The notes: generated by a model not told the origin, from the sequence alone. Numbered from the stretch's first letter, positions 53,868 to 62,184 are shown. The stretch is 64,000 nucleotides of DNA from Mesoflavibacter zeaxanthinifaciens DSM 18436 (GCF_000422365.1 NZ_AULQ01000011.1:55736-119735), one strand, 5' to 3'. Program-made: numbers and translations.

Positions 53868-54085
53868 CATAACATTATTTCTTCTTCAAATAGTTTAAAA
53901 ACATAAATATTCGATGAAATGCACTTAATTTTAACATTTATCGATTAAAAACACAAAACAAGGGACTAAAAACACTATTTAAAATTATTAATTCGATAAC
54001 TATCGATAAAATAAATTCAGTTATTTTTGTACATGTTAACACTATAAATTGGCATCTTTTTGACAATTTTAAATTAAAAAATAAT
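53868..54085 (+). promoter_or_regulatory. Control region upstream of the alpha/beta hydrolase
   Basis: TATTTTTG at 54022-54029 is a good -7 box. A small inverted repeat TCGAT-AACT-ATCGA (53993-54006) lies just upstream at operator distance, and another ATCGAT-like site lies at 53938-53945. Nothing else is seen. Confidence 0.35.
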
Positions 54086-55009
54086 ATGAAATTTTTAGTT
54101 CTTTTTATTTCGCTTTGTTTTAGCTCTTCTCTTCTTGCGCAAGAATCTAGTTTTACAAAACAAGACATTTCTGTAAATAAACATATAGATGGTACATTAT
54201 TATCACCAAATAATGTCAAAAAGCCTAATTTAGCTATTATAATTGCAGGATCAGGACCTACCGACAGAGATGGTAATCAAAATTTTTTAAAAAATAATAG
54301 CTTAAAAAAATTAGCTGTAAATCTTACCAATAACAATATTGCTACATACAGATATGATAAACGTATTGTTAAACAATTAAAATCTAATAATTTAGATAAA
54401 AATATAATTTTTGATCATTTTGTTACAGACGCAAAATCTGTAATAGATTATTTTAAAAGCACTAAAAACTTTAATAAAATTTATGTTATTGGGCACAGTC
54501 AAGGTAGCTTAGTTGGTATGCTTGCTGCTAAGGACCGTGCAGATGGTTTTATATCTTTAGCAGGTGCAGGACAAAGTATTGATCAAGTTATTATAGAACA
54601 AGTCAATAAAACAGCACCTAATTTTACAGAAGATACTAAACGTATATTTAAAACTTTAAAAGAAGGTAAAACAACTACAGATTATCCTATGGCATTATCT
54701 TCTATATTTAATATTGAAATCCAAAAGTTTATGATAAATTGGATGAAATATAATCCAACAGAAGTCTTAAGTACTTTAAACATACCTATTTTAGTTATAA
54801 ACGGAACTAAAGATTTACAGGTAAGTGAAACTGAAGCTAAACTTTTAAAAGAAGCTAATAAAGATGCTACTTTAAAAATAATAGAAAATATGAATCACGT
54901 ACTTGTTACTATAGAAGGTGATAATTTAGAAAATTCAAAATCATATGCAGAAACCCAAAGACCTATTGCAGAAGGGTTAATTGATACTATTACAAATTTT
55001 ATTAAATAG
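54086..55009 (+). CDS. Secreted alpha/beta hydrolase
   Basis: The 307-residue protein has a signal peptide (SSLLAQ, residue 18). The fold motifs are IIAGSGPTDRDGN near 53 (oxyanion loop), nucleophile elbow VIGHSQGSLVG near 134, acid in NGTKDLQVSE near 238 and histidine in NMNHVLV near 271. It is most like carboxyl esterases/acyl hydrolases of the DLH-like group. It stands alone between the RNA A and RNA B loci. Confidence 0.88.
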   Translation: MKFLVLFISLCFSSSLLAQESSFTKQDISVNKHIDGTLLSPNNVKKPNLAIIIAGSGPTDRDGNQNFLKNNSLKKLAVNLTNNNIATYRYDKRIVKQLKSNNLDKNIIFDHFVTDAKSVIDYFKSTKNFNKIYVIGHSQGSLVGMLAAKDRADGFISLAGAGQSIDQVIIEQVNKTAPNFTEDTKRIFKTLKEGKTTTDYPMALSSIFNIEIQKFMINWMKYNPTEVLSTLNIPILVINGTKDLQVSETEAKLLKEANKDATLKIIENMNHVLVTIEGDNLENSKSYAETQRPIAEGLIDTITNFIK

Positions 55010-55031
55010 TTAAATGGCAACATACCTAAAT

Positions 55032-55148
55032 AGAAAAAGCATCCTAAAAAGGATGCTTTTTCATACTAACCAACCAAAAATATAAGTAATCTTTACTCGT
55101 TAATTAAGGTAACCACACCTTTTACTAAGTCTTCATAAATAATTACGT
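55032..55148 (-). ncRNA. Tandem structured RNA, copy B1
   Basis: Read on the minus strand from a start near 55148. Hairpin P1 (55106-55121) has stem AAGGT/ACCTT and loop GTGGTT. Hairpin P2 (55084-55098) has stem GAGTAA/TTACTT with a G.U pair. Then come an invariant single-stranded stretch (55063-55083) and terminator GCATCCT/AGGATGC with flanking A- and T-runs (55033-55062). The same order occurs in copies B2 and B3. A sigma-54-like box lies at 55160-55175. Confidence 0.65.
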
Positions 55149-55159
55149 ATTATATAAAT

Positions 55160-55175
55160 CAAATGCTGTGCCAAA
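55160..55175 (-). promoter_or_regulatory. Sigma-54-like promoter of RNA B1
   Basis: Minus strand TTTGGCAC-AGCAT-TTG has the -24 TGGCAC, the N5 spacing and the TTG of the -12 element; the usual final C of TTGC is A. The identical 16-mer is at 55508-55523. Confidence 0.5.
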
Positions 55176-55194
55176 CTTTATTTTGACATAAAAT

Positions 55195-55310
55195 AGAAAA
55201 AGCACCTCAAAATGAGATGCTTTTTCGTACTAACCAACCAAAAATATGAATAATCTTTGCTATTTAATTATGGTAACCACACCATAATTACGTCTTCACA
55301 AATATTACAT
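55195..55310 (-). ncRNA. Tandem structured RNA, copy B2
   Basis: P1 is a perfect 10-bp stem (55265-55290) with the same GTGGTT loop; compared with B1 the fourth pair is changed on both sides (T-A for A-T), a compensatory change. P2 (55248-55262) is degenerate. The invariant stretch is at 55227-55247 (first base differs). Terminator GCATCTC/GAGGTGC (55196-55226) has a U.G pair on the minus strand. No sigma-54-like box at the expected place, so this copy may be silent or use another promoter. Confidence 0.55.
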
Positions 55311-55379
55311 ATATTTAGTCTATATAATACTGATTTCCTTACAATTAGAATTTAAAAGTTTTGTTAAAGTTTATTACAT

Positions 55380-55496
55380 AGAAAAAGCACCTCAAAAAGA
55401 GATGCTTTTTCATACTAACCAACCAAAAATATGAGTAATCATTACTCGTTAGATCAGGTAACCACACCTTTACCAAGTCATCATAATTAATTACAC
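55380..55496 (-). ncRNA. Tandem structured RNA, copy B3
   Basis: P1 at 55456-55469 (AGGT/ACCT, loop GTGGTT); P2 at 55433-55447 is a perfect GAGTAA/TTACTC. The invariant stretch is at 55412-55432 and terminator GCATCTC/GAGGTGC at 55381-55411 with a U.G pair. Promoter-to-terminator distance equals that of B1 to within a base. Expected length about 115 nt. Confidence 0.65.
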
Positions 55497-55507
55497 TTTA
55501 AATAAAA

Positions 55508-55523
55508 CAAATGCTGTGCCAAA
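55508..55523 (-). promoter_or_regulatory. Sigma-54-like promoter of RNA B3
   Basis: Minus strand TTTGGCAC-AGCAT-TTG, followed by T; identical to the box of B1. Confidence 0.5.
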
Positions 55524-55589
55524 CTTTATTTTAAGTCCTTTTTATTACAGTTTTATTTGATTATTTTGCGGTAACTATAAAACTAAACT

Positions 55590-56900
55590 ATGAACGAACC
55601 ATTATTTACAAACGACACTATCGTTTTTGGAATATTAATGTTAGCACTTGGTGCTATTTTTTACACAGAGTCTTTAAAAGGTGGCTTTTGGGAGAAATTT
55701 TATAAAATAGTTCCTGGGTTATTTATGGCTTATATGCTTCCTGCAGTTTTAACTACTGTAGGTTTAATTGCTCCAGAATGGGAAACTACTAACACAGACA
55801 CTGGTGAAATAACAAAACATAGCACAAACCTATATTATGTTGCAAGTAGATACCTTTTACCAGCTGCTTTAGTACTTATGACTTTAAGTATTGATTTAAA
55901 AGGTGTTTTTAATTTAGGTTGGAAAGCGCTAATCATGTTTTTTACAGGTACAATAGGTATTGTAATTGGAGGACCTATAGCTATTTTATTGATTTCTGCT
56001 TTTTCTCCAGAAACTGTTGGCGGTGTTGGTCCAGATGCTGTTTGGAGAGGATTATCAACCCTTGCAGGAAGTTGGATTGGTGGCGGAGCTAACCAAACTG
56101 CTATGCTAGAAATTTACGGTTATAATCAAAAACTTTATGGCGGAATGGTCTTTGTAGATATTGTTGTTGCTAATTTATGGATGGCGCTTCTTTTAATAGG
56201 AATAGGTAAAAGAAACGCTATTAACAAATGGTTAAAAGCAGATACATCTTCTATTGAATCCTTAAAAGAAAAAATGTCTTCTTTTACAGATAGCGTAAAA
56301 CGTAATCCTTCTTTAACAGATTTAATGCTAATGGCTGCAATCGCTTTTGGTACTGTTAGTGTAGCCCATCTATTTGCTGGTATTTTAGCTCCTTTTTTCA
56401 AAAACATTGTTGATGGTATAGAAAACCAAACTTTAAAAAATGTATTTACCTTTTTAGACAGTTCTTTTTTCTGGATGATAAGTATTTCAACTATAATTGC
56501 CATTTTACTTTCTTTCACAAAAGCTAGAAATTATGAAGGTGCAGGCGCTAGTAAATTTGGTAGTGTATTTATCTATATTTTAGTAGCAAGTATTGGTATG
56601 AAAATGGATTTAACCTTAATATTTGACAATGTTGGTTTAATTGCAATTGGATTAGTTTGGATGTCTATTCATGCGCTACTTTTAATTTTTGTAGCAAAAA
56701 TTATTAAAGCACCTTACTTTTTCCTTGCTGTAGGTAGTCAAGCAAATGTTGGTGGCGCTGCATCGGCACCTATTGTTGCTTCTGCTTTTCATCCATCATT
56801 AGCTACAGTTGGTGTACTATTAGCTGTTTTTGGTTATGCAGTTGGTACTATAGCTGCAATTGGTTGTACAATTTTAATGCAATTAGCTTCTGCTGGTTAG
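55590..56900 (+). CDS. DUF819 family membrane transporter-like protein
   Basis: The 436-residue protein has about 11 membrane segments and the duplicated family signatures LAGSWIGGGANQTAMLEIYG (near 151) and AVGSQANVGGAASAPIVASAFHP (near 384). DUF819 (YjcL-like) proteins belong to the wider CPA/BASS-like superfamily; the substrate is not known. The tandem RNAs lie just upstream on the other strand. Confidence 0.9.
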   Translation: MNEPLFTNDTIVFGILMLALGAIFYTESLKGGFWEKFYKIVPGLFMAYMLPAVLTTVGLIAPEWETTNTDTGEITKHSTNLYYVASRYLLPAALVLMTLSIDLKGVFNLGWKALIMFFTGTIGIVIGGPIAILLISAFSPETVGGVGPDAVWRGLSTLAGSWIGGGANQTAMLEIYGYNQKLYGGMVFVDIVVANLWMALLLIGIGKRNAINKWLKADTSSIESLKEKMSSFTDSVKRNPSLTDLMLMAAIAFGTVSVAHLFAGILAPFFKNIVDGIENQTLKNVFTFLDSSFFWMISISTIIAILLSFTKARNYEGAGASKFGSVFIYILVASIGMKMDLTLIFDNVGLIAIGLVWMSIHALLLIFVAKIIKAPYFFLAVGSQANVGGAASAPIVASAFHPSLATVGVLLAVFGYAVGTIAAIGCTILMQLASAG

Positions 56901-56949
56901 TATTTTTGTGATTTTTATAAGATATTTGCCCATTAAAAATTAAATAAAA

Positions 56950-57651
56950 ATGAAAAAAATCTTAGTACTACTTCTTGTAACACTTATTTTTTCTTGCGGT
57001 GAAAGCGGAAAAAAACTTACTGTTGAAGCTACCGTTAAAGGTTTAAAAAAAGGTACTGTTTACCTAAAAAAAGTAATTGATACAACTTTAGTTACTGTAG
57101 ATTCTGTAACTGTAAATGGCGATTCTAACTTTACATTACAAACAGAGATTGATGAGCCAGAAGTATTTCATTTGTATTTAGATAAAAACTCTAAAGAAAA
57201 TGATCGCATATCTTTCTTTGGTGATAAAGGTGTAACCAAAATTTACACCAAATTAGAAAACTTTAATTTTTACGCTAAAATTGAAGGTTCTAAACAACAA
57301 GAACTTTACCAAGAATATCTAGAAATGATGAATAAAATAAACAACAAAAACTTAGATGTTTTTAAAGAAAATCTAGATGCTTTAAAAAATAAAGATTCTG
57401 CTGCTATAAAGAAAACAGAAAAGGCTTTAGAAGGCTTTACAAAAAGAAAATATTTATATGCTGTTAATTTTGCTATTAATAATAAAGATAGTGAAGTTGC
57501 TCCTTACATAGCTTTATCTGAAATTTATGATGCTAGATTAAACTTACTAGATACGATTAATAAAGTACTAACTCCAGAGATTAAAAACTCTAAATATGGT
57601 AAGCAGTTAGAAGACTATATAAGTAAACGAAAAGCTGAAGAAGCTAAATAA
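56950..57651 (+). CDS. DUF4369 domain lipoprotein
   Basis: The 233-residue protein has a lipoprotein signal (IFSC, Cys about 16). A beta-rich DUF4369 domain follows (VEATVKGLKKGTVYLKKVIDTTLVTVDSVTVNGDSNFTL), then a helical C-terminal half. DUF4369 is often the N-terminal part of thioredoxin-like lipoproteins, but no CxxC is present here. It ends in a terminator. Confidence 0.85.
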   Translation: MKKILVLLLVTLIFSCGESGKKLTVEATVKGLKKGTVYLKKVIDTTLVTVDSVTVNGDSNFTLQTEIDEPEVFHLYLDKNSKENDRISFFGDKGVTKIYTKLENFNFYAKIEGSKQQELYQEYLEMMNKINNKNLDVFKENLDALKNKDSAAIKKTEKALEGFTKRKYLYAVNFAINNKDSEVAPYIALSEIYDARLNLLDTINKVLTPEIKNSKYGKQLEDYISKRKAEEAK

Positions 57652-57666
57652 AATAACAGAAATAAT

Positions 57667-57700
57667 TAAAAAAGCCATTCAAAATTGAATGGCTTTTTTA
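57667..57700 (+). terminator. Terminator after DUF4369 gene
   Basis: AAAAAAGCCATTC/GAATGGCTTTTTT stem (57668-57699). Confidence 0.9.
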
Positions 57701-57726
57701 ATGATTAAATATCAACTTTTATTAAT

Positions 57727-57759
57727 AAAAAAAGCTTCTCATTTTATTGAGAAGCTTTT
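57727..57759 (-). terminator. Terminator of tRNA-Thr
   Basis: AAAAGCTTCTCA/TGAGAAGCTTTT with a 6-base loop and T-run on the minus strand, directly after the tRNA. Confidence 0.85.
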
Positions 57760-57761
57760 AG

Positions 57762-57835
57762 AGCCGATGGAGGGACTCGAACCCACGACCTGCTGATTAC
57801 AAATCAGCTGCTCTAGCCAGCTGAGCTACATCGGC
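57762..57835 (-). tRNA. tRNA-Thr (anticodon TGT)
   Basis: Minus-strand cloverleaf: acceptor GCCGATG/CATCGGC with discriminator T, D arm GCTC/GAGC, anticodon stem CTGAT/ATCAG with loop TTTGTAA (anticodon TGT) and T arm GTGGG-TTCGAGT-CCCTC region. CCA not encoded. Confidence 0.95.
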
Positions 57836-57845
57836 AAAGCGAGTG

Positions 57846-57876
57846 CAAATATAATTTGAGAAATGATATTTGCAAA
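57846..57876 (-). promoter_or_regulatory. Promoter of tRNA-Thr
   Basis: TTTG (57876-57873), 19-nt spacer, TATATTTG (57853-57846): an exact Bacteroidetes primary-sigma promoter whose start would be only a few nt before the mature 5' end. Confidence 0.85.
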
Positions 57877-57891
57877 CTTTTTTTTAAAAAA

Positions 57892-58161
57892 TTATCCTAA
57901 TTTGTTAATTCTTTCTATTAACGCTCTACCTTTGTCTTCTAGTTCTTGTTGAATACCTTTAAAGTGAACTTTCTTATTTTCAACATCTTTAGCGTTTACT
58001 TTTGCTATTAACTCGTCAAAAGTTGTTATTGCATCATCAATAATTTTTTCACTTTCTTTTGTGTCTTTATCTGTATTTGCATATTCCCAGATATAAACAG
58101 CTTCAATAATATCTCCTAAAACGTAATTAATATCTTTTTTTAGGTCTCTTTTATTTGCCAT
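57892..58161 (-). CDS. Small helical protein, unknown function
   Basis: The 89-residue soluble, charged, all-helical protein (MANKRDLKKDINYVLGDIIEAVYIWEY) is probably a short coiled coil or helical bundle. A TAGCTTTG -7 box lies at 58184-58191 upstream, giving it its own promoter. No known domain recognised. Confidence 0.75.
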   Translation of the reverse strand: MANKRDLKKDINYVLGDIIEAVYIWEYANTDKDTKESEKIIDDAITTFDELIAKVNAKDVENKKVHFKGIQQELEDKGRALIERINKLG

Positions 58162-58247
58162 GATAATTAAAATTTAATTTGCGCAAAGCTACATATAAAG
58201 TTTATTATCTTCACTATATAACTTAGTTTTTGATAGTTTTATTCTAA

Positions 58248-58658
58248 TTATTTTGAAGGATAAGTTACATAATTGCGTGGTGTTTCGTACAAAGTAACTT
58301 GTAGTTCAAATTTTGGATCTAATTTGGCTTTAATTTTATTATAAACTACGACAACTATATTTTCTGCTGTTGGGTTTAAGTTTTTAAATTCTGGTACGTC
58401 TACGTTTAGGTTTTTATGATCAAAAGCATCTTCTACCTCTTCTTTTATGATATCTTTTAATATTTTCATATCTATTACATAACCTGTTTCGGGATCAATA
58501 TTTCCTGTTACATGTGCAATTAGCTCGTAATTATGACCATGAAAGCTTGGGTTATTACATTTACCAAATACGTCATTATTTTTGTCTTCTGTCCAGTCTT
58601 TTCTATACAGCCTATGTGCGGCATTAAAATGTGCTTTTCTGCTAACGGTTACTTTCAT
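58248..58658 (-). CDS. queD: 6-carboxytetrahydropterin synthase (QueD/PTPS-like)
   Basis: The 136-residue protein has zinc ligands in HFNAAHRL near 9 and HGHNYEL near 40, a catalytic cysteine in FGKCNNPSFHGH near 33 and a late DHKNLN and LYETPRN. It makes 6-carboxytetrahydropterin for queuosine; PTPS relatives make a biopterin precursor. It lies 3 nt downstream of idi. Confidence 0.9.
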   Translation of the reverse strand: MKVTVSRKAHFNAAHRLYRKDWTEDKNNDVFGKCNNPSFHGHNYELIAHVTGNIDPETGYVIDMKILKDIIKEEVEDAFDHKNLNVDVPEFKNLNPTAENIVVVVYNKIKAKLDPKFELQVTLYETPRNYVTYPSK

Positions 58659-58661
58659 TGA

Positions 58662-59180
58662 TTAATGCTTTATAAATTCGTAAAACTTTTCAAAAATAAT
58701 CTTAAACCATGCGGTATATAGTTCTGGATGCTGTTCTATATCTAGCTTTACTTCGTCTAAAGACATCCATTTCCAAGCTTCTACTTCGTCTTTATTAATG
58801 TTTGGCTCATCATTATAATAACCAACCATAATGTGGTCAAATTCGTGCTCTGTAAGACCGTTTTCAAAAGGTGCTTTGTATATAAAAGAAGTTTTTTCTT
58901 CTAGTTCTGTTACAAATCCCATTTCTTCCATTAACCGCCTTTTTCCTGCTGCTATGTTACTTTCTCCTTCACGTTGATGACTACAACATGTGTTTGTCCA
59001 TAAACCTGGCGTATGGTATTTTGTTAATGCACGTTGTTGCAACATTAACTGGTTTTTATCATTAAATACAAATACTGAAAATGCTCTATGTAGCAATGCT
59101 TTTTCATGTGCTTCCATTTTAGGCATTAATCCTATTTGCTCGTCTTTTTCGTTTACTAAAATTACTTTTTCTTCTGCCAT
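58662..59180 (-). CDS. idi: Isopentenyl-diphosphate delta-isomerase (type I)
   Basis: I choose ATG 59180 (MAEEKVILVNEKDEQIG), because the -7 box TAAATTTG at 59199-59206 overlaps the longer ORF's first codon. The 172-residue Nudix-fold enzyme has the catalytic cysteine in WTNTCCSHQREGE near 66, the AGKRRLMEEMGF Nudix helix and metal-binding glutamates. It interconverts IPP and DMAPP. Confidence 0.93.
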   Translation of the reverse strand: MAEEKVILVNEKDEQIGLMPKMEAHEKALLHRAFSVFVFNDKNQLMLQQRALTKYHTPGLWTNTCCSHQREGESNIAAGKRRLMEEMGFVTELEEKTSFIYKAPFENGLTEHEFDHIMVGYYNDEPNINKDEVEAWKWMSLDEVKLDIEQHPELYTAWFKIIFEKFYEFIKH

Positions 59181-59198
59181 CTTATTTTTTAAGTCTAA

Positions 59199-59206
59199 CA
59201 AATTTA
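59199..59206 (-). promoter_or_regulatory. -7 box of idi
   Basis: TAAATTTG on the minus strand, 18 nt before the chosen ATG. Confidence 0.45.
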
Positions 59207-59267
59207 CAAAATACGAAATTTGTTCTGAGTCCTTTTAGGCAATATTTAGTAATATAATTTTAGAGCA

Positions 59268-59302
59268 TAAAAAAAGTGCTTCTTTAGAGAAGCACTTTTT
59301 TC
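59268..59302 (-). terminator. Terminator of the adhesin/PorP/OmpA operon
   Basis: AAGTGCTTCT/AGAAGCACTT stem with TTAG loop and long A/T runs on both sides. Confidence 0.88.
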
Positions 59303-59319
59303 TTATTTTTTTTTATGTT

Positions 59320-61236
59320 TTAATTGCTAGTAACAATAAACATACTTCTTCTGTTTTGTTGATGCTCTTCTTCTGAACATTTTACACCGTTAGAACAACG
59401 GTTTACTAATTGTGTTTCTCCATATCCTCTACCTGATATTCTACTTGGGTCAATATTACCTTTTTGGATAATCCATTTTTTTGTAGACTCGTTACGTCTT
59501 TGTGATAACGCAATATTATATTGGTCGGTTGCTCTAGAGTCTGTGTGTGATTGGACATCTATATTTACTGTTGGATACTTCTTTAAGTAATCTATTACTT
59601 TTTGTAATTCTACTTGTGCATCTGGTCGAATGTTAGACTTATCAAAGTCAAAATAAATTGGGTTTAAGTCTAGTTCTGTAAATAGATCTTTACCTACTGG
59701 TAAAGGTTCATTTTCAGTTTGTTTAAGGTTTAGTTTTAAAACTACATCTTCTTCTTTAGATGGGTTTATTTTAAAGGTTTCTTCAGATTGAATAAATTCA
59801 TCTTTAGAAGCTATGACCTTATACGTTTGTTTTTTACAACTTCCTTCATAGCTGAATGCTCCGTTTTGGTCTGAGGTTAGGTTTTGTACTTCAACACCTT
59901 TTTCGTTTAAAACAACAACGCTAGCGTAAGGTATAATTGCGTTTGTTCTTTTATCTACTGTTGTACCAGAAATAAAACGTGTACAATATTCTCTTGTAAA
60001 TTTATAGATGTCGTCATCTCCTTTTCCGTTATAGCGGTTTGATGTTAAATAACCTTCGTTAGTATTTTCGTCTATTATAAATTCAAAATCATCTCTTGAA
60101 CTGTTTATTGGTTTACCTAGATTTGTAACAGCAACTTTAGTCGCTTCTAGATTACTCATAAATACATCTAAACCTCCAAGACCTTGGTGTCCGTCTGATG
60201 AGAAATAAAGTGTTCCGTTATTGCTTATAAACGGAAAATTCTCTCTTCCTTCTGTGTTAATTGTTTCACCTAAATTAACAGGATCACCATAAGTACCATC
60301 TTCGTTTATATCTACATAAAATAGGTCTGATTTACCATAAGTACCTGGCATATCACTAGCAAAGTATAAACGTTTTTCGTCCATACTTAATGCTGGATGT
60401 GCTACATTATAATCGTCATTATTAAATGGCATACTTTCTATATTTGTCCAATTACCATCTATTAATTGTGCTTTATAAATTTTTAATCCGTTAACTTTTT
60501 CGTTGCTTTTTCTTGCTTTACCTCTAAAATAATTGTTTCTGGTAAAGTACATTGTATTACCATCTTTTGTGAAAGAGGTTGAAGACTCATGATATTTTGT
60601 ATTTATATTTTCTGAAAGTTTTTCTGGCTTACCTTCACTTTCATTTATATAATAAAGGTCTAAAAATGGTTGCTCGTTCCATTTATAAAGTTTTCCATCT
60701 CCTCTTGATGATGCAAATACAATTCCTTCTTTATAAAAGGATGTTCCGAAATCTGAAAAACGAGAATTAAAATCTAGATTTTCTAATTCAAAATCTCCTG
60801 ATAGCTCTTCTATTGTCTCTAAATAATTTGGAGATTTTTTAAATAGAATTGCTCTAGAGTCATTTGGTTTAAGTACTGCAAATTTTTGCATATATTCATT
60901 AGCTTTATCGTAATTACTAATAGCTTTTAAAGCCATAGCATAACGATAATAATATTCGTATTCTACAACAATGTCTTTAATTGCAAAAAGTTCTCCGTAC
61001 CATTTTGAAGCATCTTCCATTTTCACATTAAAATAGTAAGCATTGGCAAGTTTTTTTAAAACTTCTGGTGTACGATTACCGTCTTCTACTAATTTTAATA
61101 ATGCTTTAGTTGTTTCTATATATGATAACTTGTCGTATTTTTTTTCAACTTTTGCAGATATACCGTTATCTTGAGCCTTAAAAGTTGAGAACGATAATAT
61201 CGAAAAAACTGTAAGTATGATAATTTTATTTTTCAT
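59320..61236 (-). CDS. OmpA-family protein with TPR, PD40 and carboxypeptidase-regulatory-like domains
   Basis: The 638-residue protein has a signal peptide (STFKAQ, residue 21). TPR-like helices (25-130) are followed by a PD40 propeller (about 170-410, FPFISNNGTLYFSSDG), a CarboxypepD_reg-like domain (about 420-510) and a C-terminal OmpA peptidoglycan-binding domain (YFDFDKSNIRPDAQVELQKV; QSHTDSRATDQYNIALSQRR). This is the PorE/T9SS-associated architecture. It is last in the operon with a PorP/SprF-like protein and a giant adhesin, so it probably anchors that complex to peptidoglycan. Confidence 0.93.
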   Translation of the reverse strand: MKNKIIILTVFSILSFSTFKAQDNGISAKVEKKYDKLSYIETTKALLKLVEDGNRTPEVLKKLANAYYFNVKMEDASKWYGELFAIKDIVVEYEYYYRYAMALKAISNYDKANEYMQKFAVLKPNDSRAILFKKSPNYLETIEELSGDFELENLDFNSRFSDFGTSFYKEGIVFASSRGDGKLYKWNEQPFLDLYYINESEGKPEKLSENINTKYHESSTSFTKDGNTMYFTRNNYFRGKARKSNEKVNGLKIYKAQLIDGNWTNIESMPFNNDDYNVAHPALSMDEKRLYFASDMPGTYGKSDLFYVDINEDGTYGDPVNLGETINTEGRENFPFISNNGTLYFSSDGHQGLGGLDVFMSNLEATKVAVTNLGKPINSSRDDFEFIIDENTNEGYLTSNRYNGKGDDDIYKFTREYCTRFISGTTVDKRTNAIIPYASVVVLNEKGVEVQNLTSDQNGAFSYEGSCKKQTYKVIASKDEFIQSEETFKINPSKEEDVVLKLNLKQTENEPLPVGKDLFTELDLNPIYFDFDKSNIRPDAQVELQKVIDYLKKYPTVNIDVQSHTDSRATDQYNIALSQRRNESTKKWIIQKGNIDPSRISGRGYGETQLVNRCSNGVKCSEEEHQQNRRSMFIVTSN

Positions 61237-61251
61237 AAGTATTGTGTTCTT

Positions 61252-62184
61252 TTAGAAGAATCTTGGTGATAAAATCTTTGTTACATCTCTTGGTTCGAAT
61301 CTAAGAAAAACTTCAAATGAACCTTGCTGAAATTGTGTTTGTCCTAACTCGGTCGTTTCTCTATCATAACCAAAGCCTAACATAAAGCTATCTGTAAGCT
61401 GGTAGCCTAACATACCACTAACTGCTGCATCCCATCTATATGCTAATCCAAATGTAAATTTTTCTTTTAAAAGTGCATTTATAGACAAATCTGCTGCTAA
61501 TGGAGCACCTTGAACTCCTTTTAGTAAAAAGGCTGGTTTTAATTTTAAATCAGCATTTATATCAAAAACGTATCCTGCTATCAAGTAAGCATTTATTCTT
61601 TCTTTTGCTTGAGATAAAGAGGCTTCATCAAAGTGCTTAGTCTCTAAAATATTTGGAACAGAAAGTCCTACGTACCAACGATCTGCTTTACGGTAATAGA
61701 TACCTGCTCCAAAATTTGGAGAAAATTTATTTTCTATATCTGATTGCAGCAAAACATCTCCTCCATTATACTGACTTAATTCTGAATAGTTTACATCTAA
61801 AAGATGTCCTCCTACTTTCAAACCAAAAGCTAGTTTACTTTCTTCTGATAGATTTATTGTGTAAGAAAAATCTGCATCGACATAAGTTTCTTGTGTTGGG
61901 CCTATTCTATCATTAATTACAGATAACCCTAACCCTATTTTACTATCTTCTGCAATTGGGGAATGGATATTAAAAGTTCCTGTATCTGGAGCTCCATCTA
62001 ACCCTACCCATTGTGTACGGTAAAGTAGCAAAGCGCTAATACCATCTCTAGATCCAGCGTATGCAGGATTTATACTCATTGTATTATACATATACTGCGT
62101 ATACTGAGCATCTTGTTGAGCTGTAACATTACTTACAAACAAAGAACTTAAGAGAAGTGCTAAAATTAAAATTCTATTTTTCAT
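61252..62184 (-). CDS. PorP/SprF family T9SS outer-membrane protein
   Basis: The 310-residue protein has a signal peptide (NVTAQ, residue 22), then QDAQYTQYMYNTMSINPAYAGSRDGISALLLYRTQWVGLDGAP, the hallmark start of PorP/SprF proteins, and a beta-barrel body. SprF-type proteins help secrete and attach T9SS type B cargo at the cell surface. The adhesin upstream carries exactly such a C-terminus. Confidence 0.94.
   Translation of the reverse strand: MKNRILILALLLSSLFVSNVTAQQDAQYTQYMYNTMSINPAYAGSRDGISALLLYRTQWVGLDGAPDTGTFNIHSPIAEDSKIGLGLSVINDRIGPTQETYVDADFSYTINLSEESKLAFGLKVGGHLLDVNYSELSQYNGGDVLLQSDIENKFSPNFGAGIYYRKADRWYVGLSVPNILETKHFDEASLSQAKERINAYLIAGYVFDINADLKLKPAFLLKGVQGAPLAADLSINALLKEKFTFGLAYRWDAAVSGMLGYQLTDSFMLGFGYDRETTELGQTQFQQGSFEVFLRFEPRDVTKILSPRFF

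Noticed and set aside
53938..54219. 93-codon minus-strand ORF
   Set aside because: Overlaps the start and promoter of the hydrolase gene, composition is AT-driven and no domain is visible.
55379..55490. A short plus-strand peptide frame (ATG AGT AAT CAT...) in the third tandem copy
   Set aside because: The start codon is lost in copy 1 and the frame differs in copy 2, while stem pairing is kept on the minus strand; RNA rather than peptide is conserved.
55031..55535. CRISPR-like array
   Set aside because: Units are 155-185 nt, only three, with similar rather than unique spacers, and no cas genes nearby.
55590..56900. Sodium/glutamate symporter (GltS)
   Set aside because: The two glycine-rich signatures (GSWIGGGANQTAM and GSQANVGGAASAP) fit DUF819 better.
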